From assembly GCA_014898425.1 (NCBI GenBank), contig RCSZ01000009.1, positions 620,001-684,000 of the forward strand: 64,000 bases of DNA, written 5' to 3'. How positions within the stretch are numbered: position 1 is the stretch's first letter; the number at the start of each line of letters is the position of its first letter. Both the position numbers and the translations under genes were made by a program. Under the pieces are notes generated by a model, which saw nothing but the letters and a program-made list of their open reading frames with translations, did no database searches and was not told the origin of the DNA. Positions 1 to 11,505 of this stretch are shown here, piece by piece. The DNA is from Botryotinia globosa (Eukaryota > Ascomycota > Leotiomycetes > Helotiales > Sclerotiniaceae).

Positions 1-2295
1 CTTCCACAGTCATTCATTTTGGACCGGATTGCTCAGCTCATGCTCGAATTTATAGGCTTAGGCATTCAAGCTCCATTATTTCCCCCATATCGAAGAAGCA
101 TATGCAGTTATATGACTTGATTGTCCATGCGAGTGTAATAAAGCTACGAATTTTGGTTATTCTCAACGGTCCCTCGCAGACATATGGGCTTCTAATACAT
201 AACAATATTATCTTATAGAAGACAGACTATGGACATGAAACGCATGACTCACGCGCTTGAGCCTGTGAATCTTATTCACGCAATGAACCTAGCCATTTCC
301 ATACCAGAGCAGAAATATGCAAGTAAAAGTGAACTGGTGTAGAATTGCTAAGACCTCATGATGTGCGATCTTTGTTGACTATGTTTGACATCCGCGCTGT
401 AAAATTCCACTCTATATCTTGCTAGCTCTTGATTCTTGAGCCCAAACAATTTCCTCAAACTGGCGACCTGTTGGAGCCATTACAAGATAGCCCTAAGAAT
501 TTCAGTCTTCAGTTTAGCAACTCAACTCAACCGCCTCTCATGCCGTCAAATGGACTACCCTCAGTCTTTACCACCGACTAGCCTACTGCGTTTGTGAGAG
601 TTTAGCGAAAAATCTCGATTTTGCTTTGTGGGAGAGATACTTACAATGAGTAGTTCTATCTATGTCGTAAGCTTCTTGACAATTTCAAAAAGCTCTTTGA
701 CTGACGTCTGTAGTTCAAGGATGATTTTCTCTGCAATATCGAGTCTTTCCTAGGCTTCTTGAATTCTTTAAAATGCACTCTCAACCACTTGTCATCTTTT
801 AACTACTCATCTGTGGCACTTGCGAAACGTCCCTTCTCAGGCATGATGATGGTGCTCAGATAGAAAAGCGGAATAGGAAGGAGTTTTTAGTTTGGTAAAT
901 TGGTGAGATGCCTGTGGTACTATGCTTTGTGGTGTGATTATTCAATCCCAGTTTGACTATGGGAATTGGGGCTGGATATTGTGGTTGCCTTTCTTTATTG
1001 AAGTTTGAGTGCTCAAAGGGAATCTTGCCTCCTTTACGGCAGGTGTTCATGATTGCCTCCTATTGTGCATAATCAAGTACTACAAATGTGTGAAATTATG
1101 TTTCTATGCAATTCATTGGCAGAGTGTATTAGAGCCCGTTTCGCTCGAGGCTCGCGTAAATAATACATCATAAAAAAAATGCATATAAATTTCTTTGCAC
1201 TTCATAACTCAAAATATACATTTTGAAGTTATACATTTTGAGTTGTTTCATTTAAATCAATTCGAAAATATAAAAAAACTATATATTTTCATTTGTATTC
1301 TTAAATGTATTATTAAAATAGAAAGTGGGTCAATTTATTGTATAATAAGCTCTTTGTATGTATAACTTCCTTCCCCTTTATTACTTTCTATACTGCTTTC
1401 TATATTCAATATTAATTTTTTTTATTTTAATTAACTCATACTTTATGTAATATAAGTCAAACCATTAATAAATTCATCTTTTTTCTTATGTAATGCAAAA
1501 ATTTACCTATGTGCACTTTGTCAATATTAATGCGAGCTTTGAGCCCAATGGGCCCTTAAACATTTACTCGCTTTGCGCAATGAACTATCAACAGCATCAT
1601 TGAGCAATTTCCGATAGACTTGTACATGATTCGTGGTCGTTTGGTGACGGGAAGATCGCAAAAATGATGATGTACTTTTTATTCTCATCTCCAAAATTCT
1701 TCAAGCTCGATTCTTCTACATAACTGTACATTCAATGTTGACAGTTCATTTTTCCAAAACATAATCACCAAAAATACCCTAAATAATCTCAAAGCCATGC
1801 AAAAGTTGTTCATAAAACTTTGGATATATACGGTCACTTGATAATTCATGCTAAGTGAACGTGGAGGCTAGAGGAGAAGGAGGATAACTGCTCGATGATA
1901 CAAATTGTTTCGTTGGAAAATGGATATTGCAGTTGTTTCAATAACTCATGATTTCAAGTCGCTGGGACTTCCATGAAATGAAAATCCATCATTGACTGAA
2001 CTCGAATAGTCTAGACTCCAGCTAATTTGTGCAGTTCCTTCCATGAAATATAATACGTAGTCCTGTACGCTCGATCTTTCCCAAATACAATGCTTGTCAA
2101 AGGTTCCCCGTGCAATCATGGTACATCGGTCCTCAATTACCCAAAACCCGGGCAGTAATACAATTGTGATTGTTATCATAATCTCCTAATCAACTGTCAA
2201 AGCATGCAAGCTCCTAACGTTCCGAAGTTGTTGTTGATCCGCTCAATCTCCAGAACTCCAGTCTTGACCACTCGCACGTGGGGGCTCTGTGGGGG
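1..2295. other. AT-leaning intergenic region with no supported gene
   Basis: I see no gene I can defend here. Two short minus-strand open frames exist: 856-1050 (64 residues) and 1946-2179 (77 residues, protein-like composition rich in W, F and Y). Neither has a recognisable domain or a clear partner exon, so they are left uncalled. Positions of about 1140-1560 form a very AT-rich block, described separately. The region could hold decayed genes. Confidence 0.5.
1130..1580. repeat. AT-rich block with GC-richer edges, possible decayed element
   Basis: About 400 bases of nearly pure A/T, including two copies of tacattttga within 1214-1240, lie between GC-richer edges that both contain GAGCCC and a GCG-containing block followed by TAAAT in opposite orientation (near 1132-1165 and 1530-1575). 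This could be a small non-autonomous element with degenerate inverted ends, or a patch mutated toward A/T. The edges match only partly, so the call is weak. Confidence 0.25.
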
Positions 2296-2616
2296 TCACT
2301 TCGAGCGATGAATCACGCTCTCGAGTCGATTGATCCGTCTTTCAAAGTCTTGAGTGACTCCCTTCAATTCGTTTTCAAGTGATTTGACCTTGTTCCTTAA
2401 CTTCTCGATTGCCTGCGAGTCTGTATTTCTAGACAACTGGGCTTCTTCCTGGGATTTCGAAAGATTGTTAACGAGTGTCGAAACCTTCTGTAGTAGAGTC
2501 CACGCCGAAGAGATGTTCATCTTCGGCAAAGTTTTGGATTCTTTCTCAGGCATGGCGTTGTTTTGGTTTGGAATACTATGAGAATGGTGAGCAGGCTGTT
2601 TCGTTGACCTAGTCAT
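2296..2616 (-). CDS. Small coiled-coil protein, unrecognised
   Basis: A single open frame of 106 codons starts at an ATG and ends in TGA. I do not recognise the product. The N-terminal third is polar and rich in S, N, P and H. From about residue 35 to the end the sequence shows heptad-like spacing of L, V and I with many K, E and R residues, which suggests one long coiled coil that could dimerise. There is no signal peptide or membrane segment. It lies in a tract of small orphan genes on the same strand. The overlapping plus-strand frame at 2354-2581 is a shadow. Codon use looks ordinary, but without homology the gene remains a prediction. Confidence 0.5.
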   Translation of the reverse strand: MTRSTKQPAHHSHSIPNQNNAMPEKESKTLPKMNISSAWTLLQKVSTLVNNLSKSQEEAQLSRNTDSQAIEKLRNKVKSLENELKGVTQDFERRINRLESVIHRSK

Positions 2617-3444
2617 AGACTTACTTTGATATGAAGCAGTATTGCTGGATTTATTGTTCCTGTGTTTGTTAAGCTTGCAGGTTATTATATGTTTCTGTGT
2701 TTATTTGTGAGGGAGGTATCTGTTTACGAAACCTGTGGCAAGCTTTATGCATACTCATTGTGCTAATGGTGTGAATGAATTATTCACAATAGTGTGGAAA
2801 TGACTCTAATATAAATCTCCAGCCACCAAATGATATGCGGGGATAGTCATTCACCAAAAATTGTTAAAGGTATCCTGTGATAGTGAGAGCTGGGAGTTTT
2901 GCAGCAGTTTTGTGGCATTGGCAAAGTAGAGGTGTATTGAAATATCCCCTTTGGGTGTTATACAGAAGTCGGAAAATACTAGATTCTGGAGGAATCTGCA
3001 GTCAATTCATTATTCAGAAGACGTTTTATTCGAAGTTGTAGTCCCGAAAAAATTAGCCGGGTAGTATTGTAGTCAGTACAAATCTAAAGCTGGTCACGGC
3101 TTGCCTTATCTCATGAAACTGCACCCGAAATTGCAATATTTCCCAAGAGTTAGCAAAATTCGGGCTTTCAGGTAAAGAGCCTTGAATTTTAGACATTTCT
3201 CACACATATCGAAGGGATGTCATCGCCTCTCCTAGAAAATCTATTCTACTCCTGTTCAAATTACGTTCATGGTATTTGAAGAAGATCACGAGAAAATAGT
3301 GTACTCATATTCTTATAGAAGCCTACACGAAAGCAACAAACACCAATTTGAAGATCCAAGGAATACATATGTCAGAAAATGGTGGCATCGGCAGTCCCAT
3401 TACCACCAACAATTCGTGATAACATCAGTACTACACTCGACAAT
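2617..3444. other. Intergenic, no gene seen
   Basis: The stretch holds no open frame with convincing protein character. A plus-strand frame from 3269 has an ATG but runs into the 3' end of the gene on the opposite strand and has shadow-like composition. Confidence 0.5.
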
Positions 3445-3892
3445 CTACATCAGCCCACATTTCCTAAACCAGCATTCAGCTTCCTCAGCCTATGAGAAAG
3501 TGTCAGTAGTGTCTTCTGAAATCCGCCTCATAAGAATCGCTCACTTTAGTCTGCTCCTCGCATGCAGTTGCTGACCTTACTTTCCCAGGAGGCAGTGGCA
3601 TTTCATCGAAGGTCTTGGCCGCCCCCATATTTTTCACCACGCTTCGTAAGTCCTCATTGCTGCTAATTTCTTCCACAAATCTGGATGATCGACCTTTTGC
3701 TATCATTCGAGAATGAAAGGTTTGTGGCTGCGCAACTGGACTGGACATGATGGAAGAGTCTCTAAGCATTATTTTTCGACTCCGGCAGGGGCTCCACTGA
3801 GCTGTGGATGTTATTCTGGAGCTTCTCTCTGTGGCATTTTCATCTACCCGTTTTTTAGTTTCAGAGTAATTTGGTTCCAAATCTTCGGCCAT
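3445..3892 (-). CDS. Two-exon small gene, unrecognised
   Basis: The unspliced frame from the ATG at 3892 runs to 3503. A better model splices it: exon 1 is 3892-3581, the intron is 3580-3490 (91 nt, GTAAGG donor, TACTGAC branch-like site close to an ATAG acceptor), and exon 2 is 3489-3445, ending in TAG. The spliced protein is 118 residues. It is polar and serine- and arginine-rich, with a short Cys-containing tail (ECWFRKCGLM). No domain, signal peptide or membrane segment is recognised. The strong splice signals favour a real gene. The unspliced 129-residue frame is the alternative. Confidence 0.45.
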
Positions 3893-4621
3893 AATGCGAA
3901 TGAAAACCGAAAGTGTATTTCAGCAGCGACGTTGTAAGTAGTGCTCTGCTATATATTCATACGAATAAAATATCCTTAGATCAATTCTAGTCATCTAAGA
4001 CAACTTCATAGAAAGCTCCAGAATTGGATAGATACATCTTTAGAATAAATGCTTCATTGACAGATGAGAATCGAGATTCCAGATTCACAGAAACTGATCT
4101 TACTGCTTGAAACTTCCCGCTCTATCAGTCTTTGTTGTTGATACACCGTGCGAGGAAATCCAACATTGTTGCTTGGTTTCACAATTCCACATCCAGAAAT
4201 CCAGAGAACACCACCAAATCAAGGTGTTGACACTCTGTGAAGGAGCGTTTGAAAGAAATAGGCTAGAGTCACGCTCATTAGAATATCAGTCTTCGTGTAA
4301 GTGAACTCGAAGATTATGAAGTATGGCAAATTTGCGTGATTTTAATGAGAGCAATGGTAGTTGAATGAAGATACGCATTTTTAGACTAATAAGAATATCT
4401 CCGGAAAGAAAGCCTGCTTCCTATACCCATGACTACTAATTCGGATTCTATCCCTGGCGATGTTACTGATGAAATTGAAGTCTTCCACATAGAAATTTGC
4501 CGCCAATTCTTGTTCCAATTATTGTTGTGCCTTTGAATTCCAAAATTCTGATGTGTACTTTCGACGTTACGAGAAACCCCACCAAAACCCCTTTCAGACC
4601 TCCATGCATGCGTTTCTCAAA
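3893..4621. other. Intergenic, no gene seen
   Basis: AT-leaning sequence between two minus-strand small genes. The short plus-strand frame at 4107-4304 has no feature supporting it. Confidence 0.5.
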
Positions 4622-5515
4622 CTAAGCTCCGAAACAATGCTCCATTCCCTTAAACATCAATTCGAACATGTCCTTCTTGTCTTTAAAGTTAATTAGCAAC
4701 TGGCAATCTCTCGAATGCTCCGTGTAATACTTACTGATGATTGCCCGTTTCTTGGCAATGTGACCTTTCTTTGCGACGCCAGGCCCACTCTTACTACATG
4801 ATTATTAGCGAGATCTCCTTACAGCATTCATACAAATGGGCTGGTAGTGCCAGCAACGACTTACCCAATTGCCCTCACATTATTTTCGCCATGGGATAAT
4901 TTAGGATTTTTTTCCTTAATCGAGAATTGTGAAATGGGTAAATTGGAGAAAAAATCCTCATGTCTTGGCGCAGGGTCTGATTCTAGTAATTAGAGACCAA
5001 GCATTAGTAAAAGGTTAGAAGAACACAAGTTTGGGTAAACTCTAACCTTCGCTAGTCTCACTCCAAGTGTCCTCCTTATGATGTGTATTTTCATTTGCTT
5101 GCACAGGAACCAATCCACATCGCCGCAACACCGCGCAATATCTAATCTGACTCTCAAGAAGGTCATCCACGACCAGCTCGTACGATTCCGCATCATAATT
5201 GTCGAGCAATTCCTGGCGTCTCCTCTTCTTAGCTTCTGCTCGAGTTTCTTGAATAATCTTTGGTGTCTCTTCTGTATCAGACAGCGTCTCCGAAGACAGC
5301 CTTTCGTCTTCTGATCCCTCGAGTGTAGACAAGGTTCGTTCCTCAGAGCTAGTGATGGGTAGAATCACACTATCTATGTGTTCTCCGCGCATTTTGTAAT
5401 CTCTGTACCGTTCCTCGGGTCTTTTGGCTTCAATTTGATGATTGATATTCATGAGAAGTCCGAGATCGACAAACGGCGGCGTATTAGTAGTAGATTTCGT
5501 GCAATTTGGCTCCAT
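4622..5515 (-). CDS. Four-exon acidic/basic orphan protein, unrecognised
   Basis: Read on the minus strand, four exons join in frame: 5515-5047, 4982-4865, 4793-4735 and 4680-4622 (TAG). The introns are 64, 71 and 54 nt, with donors GTTAGA, GTAAGT and GTAAGT and CTAAT-like branch sites (for example TTACTAATG and TGCTAATTAAC). The product is 234 residues. Residues about 55-85 are acidic and serine-rich, followed by a basic KKRRR patch near residue 98. A glycine/lysine segment (KSGPGVAKKGHIAKKR) near residue 200 could be a nuclear localisation signal. The upstream leader lacks in-frame ATGs. No known domain is recognised. The agreement of three introns with one continuous frame makes this well supported as a gene, though its function is unknown. 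Confidence 0.65.
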
Positions 5516-6250
5516 GATGAGTTAAGTTGATGAAAGATTTCTTAATATTAGGTTCCGCAATTTACTCGAATAAGTAATACAAACATAAGCATTTGTTATC
5601 GTTGTTCATTCGTGAAAGGAAAGCAAGAAACTCAAGGTGATTAGGAGGGAGCTCCTAGAAATAGGGATACTCGGTTGACTCACAAAGTGGGTTGATTTTA
5701 GTGAATTGATGAAAATAACACCACAATATCAGTGATATATAAAATTTACACCATCACAAACATATCTTGACAGTAAAAATGACCACGCGAAATGCAATTG
5801 AATTGGCCACGAGTTGCTAAGTTTGACAAGTGTGAATTGCCTATACAAATAAACGTCATCCGAAATCACAAAGAACATCGCGGTGTGGAGATAATCCGCA
5901 CAACCGTCTACATAAGTATCTCTAGCAAATGCCCCATGCTAAGTAGTGATGTTCCTTTTGGCGTCTATCAATTGTAATCTAAAAAGTCCCACTCTTCTCA
6001 CAATTGACGGTATGCTCTTAAAACATATAAGACAATAATAATCATAGACTCGAACCGAAACCAAGCTCAACACTTTCCAGCGAGCGGCATAGAAGTTCAA
6101 TATATAGCTGCAGCTTTGCACAGCTTGAGACCGTAAAATTACTCAAGTCTCCCGTCAAAGTAGGCACAATCAAGAAGCCTTTCAGTATGTTGAACTTCCA
6201 TATTGTTCAAAATCATAACACAGAATGAGAGGAGACGATTCTGTGACCCC
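5516..6250. other. Intergenic, no gene seen
   Basis: It contains the 5' leader of the minus-strand gene that starts at 5515 and the 3' flank of the gene ending at 6251. The short frames at 5792-5977 (+) and 5939-6121 (-) overlap each other and lack any coding character I trust. Confidence 0.5.
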
Positions 6251-6847
6251 TCAGTTCCTCGTTAAGAGAATTGAAGGCCCCTCCTCTCTTGCACATTTCC
6301 TCTTGCCCCCCTTTCTATTCTTCTTTTTGTTCCTCTTTACTTTTTTGTCCCTCCTTTCCTTATTAGTTGCCTGTTTCGTTTCCTCATCAAACGCAAACTT
6401 ATGAGGTTCGACCATTTGCTTTGCCAACCCAAATACGTCGTGTAGTTCCTGTTTATCTAAACTAGCAGCAGCTCTTATATAATCCAAATTGGGATGCATC
6501 TCCTTCAATAGTACTTCGAGGTGCTCTTCAATATCTTCCTCTGGCTTTCCTCCGCTCATCAATTCATTCTCAACTTTGACAACAACTCTTCTCTCCTCAA
6601 TCGTCGATAAGGGACTCTCATCAACGATCAAAGGTCTGAAAATGTCAACTAGTTCCTGTGACTTGTCAAGCATTGCAATCCAATCTTCAGTTGAGCAAGC
6701 AGAAGCTTTCATTCTTTTTAAATCCGCATACACCTTTTTAATCAATTTCTCCGTGGCTTTCTCGAGTTCCAGTTGCGAATTAATTGCTGCACACAGCAGA
6801 TGTGCGACGCGGCAATCGTAGTTGATCTCTTTTTCGACGCTCGACAT
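6251..6847 (-). CDS. Helical protein with very basic C-terminus, unrecognised
   Basis: A single exon of 198 codons starts at an ATG preceded by a typical pyrimidine- and A-rich leader. The protein looks almost entirely alpha-helical: residues about 20-130 alternate charged and hydrophobic positions. A strongly basic stretch at about residues 160-185 (RRDKKVKRNKKKNRKGGKRK) resembles a nucleolar or nuclear targeting or RNA-binding tail. There is no membrane segment or known domain. The antisense frame at 6489-6821 is a shadow. It is one of several small orphan genes in this tract, which have no sign of co-regulation beyond proximity. Confidence 0.6.
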   Translation of the reverse strand: MSSVEKEINYDCRVAHLLCAAINSQLELEKATEKLIKKVYADLKRMKASACSTEDWIAMLDKSQELVDIFRPLIVDESPLSTIEERRVVVKVENELMSGGKPEEDIEEHLEVLLKEMHPNLDYIRAAASLDKQELHDVFGLAKQMVEPHKFAFDEETKQATNKERRDKKVKRNKKKNRKGGKRKCAREEGPSILLTRN

Positions 6848-9800
6848 TGTGTGATTGAGAAGTTGTTCAAAGAAGCCGATCTAATCGAAGAGAAGACTGA
6901 AGTATAGATTTATTTGAGGATGGTCCGCCGCTCGTCTCGAGGTCTCCAAGTGTCCAGAATCGTGCTATTTTTTTAATGCTTCGAGTTTCAGGGCTTGTGC
7001 CAAATAGAGAACTGGACTATCCGCAACTGGTCTTTGAACTCCTTGAATGCCTGAGTTTGTGCTATTCTTCGAGTTGTTTAGCCCCAATCTTTGTATCCCA
7101 GTTGCGATTGAAAAAATTCAGAATTTGATTCCTTACCGCTTATCTCGACATTAATCTCACCTGCTTAAGTTTGTACCGTTTCTTCGAATGCTTTAGCTGA
7201 CAGATTTTACGGAGCGTGATAATCGTGATAAGGAAGAGCAGCAGAATTTAATAAAGGGTATTTTGAATAAATTGCTAGGAGAGTTCATTTTGATACTTTT
7301 CTAGAGAAATAGAATGATGGGGCTGTGGACAGTGTTGAAAGGGAAGGTCGAATCTAAGATGAAGATTGAGAGTTCAAAAGTACAAACATGGCAGGTACGA
7401 ATGACTCTGGGTGTTCACCCCAAGGTTCTAATCAACTTGCAGACCTCGCACATGATTTCGTAAAGAATCTGGGTGCGTATAAGATTCTTCAATGACAAAC
7501 ATAATCGGCACAAAAAGAATGGTGAGAAAGTGCTTTGATGAAATAAGTATCAAAGTTAAATCGAAGCTGTTTAGAATGTAGCGACTCATACCTTTGGTCA
7601 ACTATAGCCCGCCACCCGAAACATATCTTCCAGTCCAATTTTTCTGTGAAATATACCTTCAAGAGTGATATGTGGCTGTTGCCTTGAAGAATTAAAGCTA
7701 GTATTTTGGGCATCATCAGAGCTGATAATTGGTTGCAGATTGACAGAACACGAGTTCTCCTTTTGAGGGTTTAGCAGCTCTGTCGACTCTTTTACTTAGA
7801 AATTCCTTTGCTCAATACGATGCTTGGTCATCAACCAGGAGCTATAGAACCACAAAAATGCTTTAGAATCATTCAAGACCTCCTCCGCTTTTGGACATAG
7901 TTGCCATACCGTCGCTTTTGGTTCAAAGCCATCAATTCCTACCATAGATATTGTCTTGTCCAAGTGAGCAATTATACACTTTAAGTCGTACACCAATGAC
8001 TTTGGTTAAGCGGTCGTCATAGGGGTTGATCCCGAGTGTACGAATTTTATTAGAAGAGCGAGCCAATCATGTCGAAAGAGTTACATGGACTCATCAAGAA
8101 AATTTGAGCACTTGAGAACGACTTTTCATACCTTTTTAAGTAATTTGATTTCTACGTATAACGGTAGTTCCAATATACTTTAGTATTATCCCGTCCAATC
8201 CTTAAACTGACTCGTAATATTGCACCAGTCTTGTATGAATCGAATTTTGTCCCCTCCGGAGTGAAAGCTGGAAATTTGAGTTTTCAAGTGGTATTAGAAC
8301 AAAAATATCACCTCTCACTTTGGATAGTGAGCCTGGAATAGGCTCACTAATAAATATGTGTTAATATCTAAGAAGTTGATATTGGATATCCGAAGAAGCA
8401 TTGAAAGGCCGTGTCAATGCTGTACTGTGAGATTGCACAATGGGATCGCATTTTTCAACGTGGATTTATTTCTATTAATTACACATATCATTTGAGAATA
8501 AATATCCAAAAGCCAGGCAGTTATTTCTGTGTTGCGGGTCAACCCTCCCATTCCAAGCATCCAGTACCCGTGATTGTATCTAGGTACGGAATGATGTTGT
8601 CGGATCTCCTTACTTGTAGTTAGTAAATGGACTGACTTATATCGCTGTTATGAGCTTACCATATCATTTGTTTGTTCTAATTAGGATTTTCTCCTATCCA
8701 TCCATGGGACTTTTCTTTTCGCAAAGCTGTAACCTCTTTTTCGCGGAGTGAAAGTTTATTGGACTTTTTGCTTAATTCATCTTGCTCCCAGGGGACTTCA
8801 CCATAAGGTGGCTAAGAAACTCCGTACATTTCCTTTGATACAGCATGATTCTAGTCGATATTTGAATGATATCAATGGAGGTCAGGCGCAGCAAAACCTT
8901 AAGTGAATGGAAATGACTGTTATTTGTGATTGGTACGGAAGATATTATCTCCAGATGAACCTACTTCTACAATATGATCTTTGAATCACTCAGGTACATT
9001 GACCTAAGTGGTCAAAAGTCACAATGGTATTACTTGCATGAACCTTATCCACCCCCTGGAATGACTGCCACGCTTGAATAAAATACAAAATAAAGGCAAG
9101 ATACTCAAGACAAGACGCAAAATTTTGAGAGATGCGAAGAATTCCATCCTGCCTTCCTCCCTTCATATTTGTTACCACTCATTACAGGCATTGAAATATT
9201 CGTATACTTTACTGGCCTGAAGAAGGTTCTATTTTTTCCCCATCGTTGCTTCAACTTTGCTTGAGAGAAGGTACTTTAGACATCATACTACTTGAATCCA
9301 GTGAATCCAGTGATTTCAAAGATTCTCTATAAGATAAATCATCCAGCTCTTGAGGGATCTTAGTGATAAGATCGCTACCGTTCTTGATGGGAGCTTTAAG
9401 TTTCCAGAATAAGTTAGTGGCTCTTTCTTGGAACCTTACTTCTTGTACTTTGCGGATGACAAATTTGCTGCAAGATATGTAGAAGTGTTGCTTTAAGGGA
9501 CTTTTTTGCAACTCGCTTTAGGTAGCAAGACCTCCAGACTGGTTGTGCAATTTCTCGGTTTTTCTAAGGTCTCCTTCTGCTACTAATGGCCATATCCATG
9601 ATACATGAATGATGATCATGTCATTTTCTGGAAAGGAAGATGACTCGAAATCGTGGTCTCATCTGAGATATTCACTTTCTAACTAGATTCAAGCTGGTAG
9701 TTGTGATGTCAGAAACTTTGTGCTTACTCCGTAGCATATCTCGCATTATCTTATGGTATCACTACAACTCAACTGGCAGCTCGTGAGAAATACTGATCAT

Positions 9801-9998
9801 AGTTCTGCTTTTCCTGATCATTAATAGCAACCCCTGAAGCTAGATAGTTCAAAGGAAATCACTCCATTCCATTAACGAAGTCATCCTCGCTGAAAAGACC
9901 AAAATCCAAGTCTCACACAAACAAAAACATACACACAAGCACTTACGTAGTCGATTCATCCTACCAAAACATCTCGATATCGCATTTTATTCTTCACG
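6848..9998. other. Gene-poor region with exon-like fragments
   Basis: About 3 kb in which only fragments look coding. Minus-strand frames 7796-7996 and 9251-9511 have plausible protein composition but no ATG of their own (they open at TTG after a stop) and I could not join them to other exons. They may be internal exons or remains of dead genes. A tentative two-exon plus-strand gene at 7388-7687 is listed separately. Nothing else is supported. Confidence 0.4.
7388..7687 (+). CDS. Tentative two-exon small gene
   Basis: The ATG at 7388 sits in a good context (acaaacATGG). Exon 1 at 7388-7472 encodes 28 residues and ends at a GTGCGT donor. Joining it to an acceptor at 7547 gives exon 2 at 7548-7687, in frame to TGA, for a 74-residue product. 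The intron would be 75 nt, but its branch site is unclear and the antisense strand is also open over exon 2. No domain is recognised. I place low trust in it. Confidence 0.22.
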
Positions 9999-10318
9999 AT
10001 GTCTATTCTCTCGTCTATTCCTACCATTACCATTAACGGCGAAAATCTATCACAGACATACGAGGCATCTTCGATTACAAACTGCACAAGTAGCCAAGAA
10101 GTAATCAAGGATGAGCTTTGCTCTGGTCCCAACACGCTACATGGTGACCTCCCAGCTGTAGCACCTACAAACAAGCGCTGCTATGTTCTCAGAAAAGTCA
10201 TCAAAGGCATATCAGGTATAATCAAAGCTTTCACCAGTACGTATAAAATCTCCTTCACAAGATCTGTGACCAAAGAATGACGGCTGACATGCTTTTCAAA
10301 ACTCCTGCAGGAGTTTAG
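9999..10318 (+). CDS. Small Ser/Thr-rich protein, unrecognised
   Basis: The ATG at 9999 follows a long C- and A-rich leader typical of fungal 5' UTRs (about 9890-9998). Exon 1 runs 9999-10236. A GTACGT donor, a GGCTGACAT branch site and a TCCTGCAG acceptor define an intron at 10237-10310. Only eight nucleotides follow, ending in TAG at 10318, so the product is 81 residues. Without splicing the frame stops at 10280 (93 residues). The sequence is Ser/Thr/Asn-rich with three cysteines and a basic C-terminal third. It has no signal peptide or known domain. Confidence 0.4.
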
Positions 10319-10995
10319 GAATCGTATCGTACTGCTGCCCACAAAGTCGATGGAACGAGAGTACAGAATTGGCACTGTAGTATGATGTTCCTGTACTTTT
10401 ATCCAATCATACATAATATGAAGATGGGACAGTCAAGTCCTAGTTGGGTGTTGACTTCTGAGGGTGTACAGGCAGGAATTTGATCGTGTCGGTCATTAGA
10501 CATAAGGAAAAGATCTCTTTTACACTCTGGGGAGACATGAACGGCGCCTTCAGCTTGGAGATGTTAGAGTCACAACACAAATGAGGAGAAAATATGAATC
10601 AGCTAGGTCTTATGACTAGTAGAATGGCATTTTCTGACTATTCATGACTGTGCACTTGTGTCATACAATTCATCGTCCATTTATCGTTTTATGATTCTCT
10701 GAAACATATAATGGTCCCGGACTTCTCCAGATTTGCATATTCATTCTGGATACTAATTTTTCTCGCACGTCGAAACATAATCCAACAATTTCAAAGAGCG
10801 TCTGCACTTCATACTTGCAAAACACCGACCCAAGTCGTTCGACCCAAACCGTCTACCACGGCGAAGCTTTTGATAAATCTTCACATTTCATCAGTACCAT
10901 TATTCCTGCTTCATATTATACCAGATTGAACAGGTTTAAGTTCAACCCGCAGTCATCTCACTAAGTCCCACTACTAAATCAGTAAACAAGTAAAG
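10319..10995. other. Intergenic, no gene seen
   Basis: No supported coding sequence. The last ~60 bases form the leader of the following plus-strand gene. Confidence 0.5.
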
Positions 10996-11505
10996 ATGAA
11001 CTCCAGCAAAGTCTACCAACAGAGGCGATCCAATCTCAGAGTAGAGCTCGACAAAAGAATTCACTTGCTCAAAGAGAGGGTTCGCAATCAAGGTCTCCGC
11101 ACTAGAGCCATCAGCACTCTTCGGAGTTTCTACGCCGTTCGAATTGCCAATACATATGTCGACGAAGCTACAAATAGATTTGCATCGAAAGGATTAACTA
11201 GCAAAGATATCGAAAATATCCATAGGGATATTTTGAACATCCAAAATATATCTCGTCAATTTGTGAATGATGTGTATGAAATTGTTCGCACTCCTGAAGC
11301 AAAGATTGGTAAATATATCTCATACTTTCCGACTGGGGAGCCTAGTACACCTGCTTATTCGGATAACACAGTCCGAGATGCTTCTCAAGCAATCATTGCT
11401 CGGCGAATTATTCGTCTTGATAATCTCTTGGCAGAAGTTCGAAGCGATTCGTTTGAGAAATGGAACATTTACGGCTCTTTTCTGGGTATTGGTATCATAA
11501 TTTAG
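10996..11505 (+). CDS. Helical orphan protein, 169 residues
   Basis: The ATG at 10996 follows an A- and C-rich leader ending in gtaaagATG. The 169-codon frame is rich in R, I, L, N and S. It looks mainly helical through about residue 105, becomes proline-, serine- and threonine-containing near 110-120, then helical again. There is no known domain, signal peptide or membrane helix. An overlapping antisense frame of 139 codons (11320-11739) covers its 3' third; I prefer the plus strand because of the leader and more balanced composition. An intron near the 3' end cannot be excluded. Confidence 0.5.
   Translation: MNSSKVYQQRRSNLRVELDKRIHLLKERVRNQGLRTRAISTLRSFYAVRIANTYVDEATNRFASKGLTSKDIENIHRDILNIQNISRQFVNDVYEIVRTPEAKIGKYISYFPTGEPSTPAYSDNTVRDASQAIIARRIIRLDNLLAEVRSDSFEKWNIYGSFLGIGIII

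Noticed and set aside
3269..3574. 101-codon plus-strand frame
   Set aside because: It overlaps the 3' half of the better-supported minus-strand gene and has shadow-like composition.
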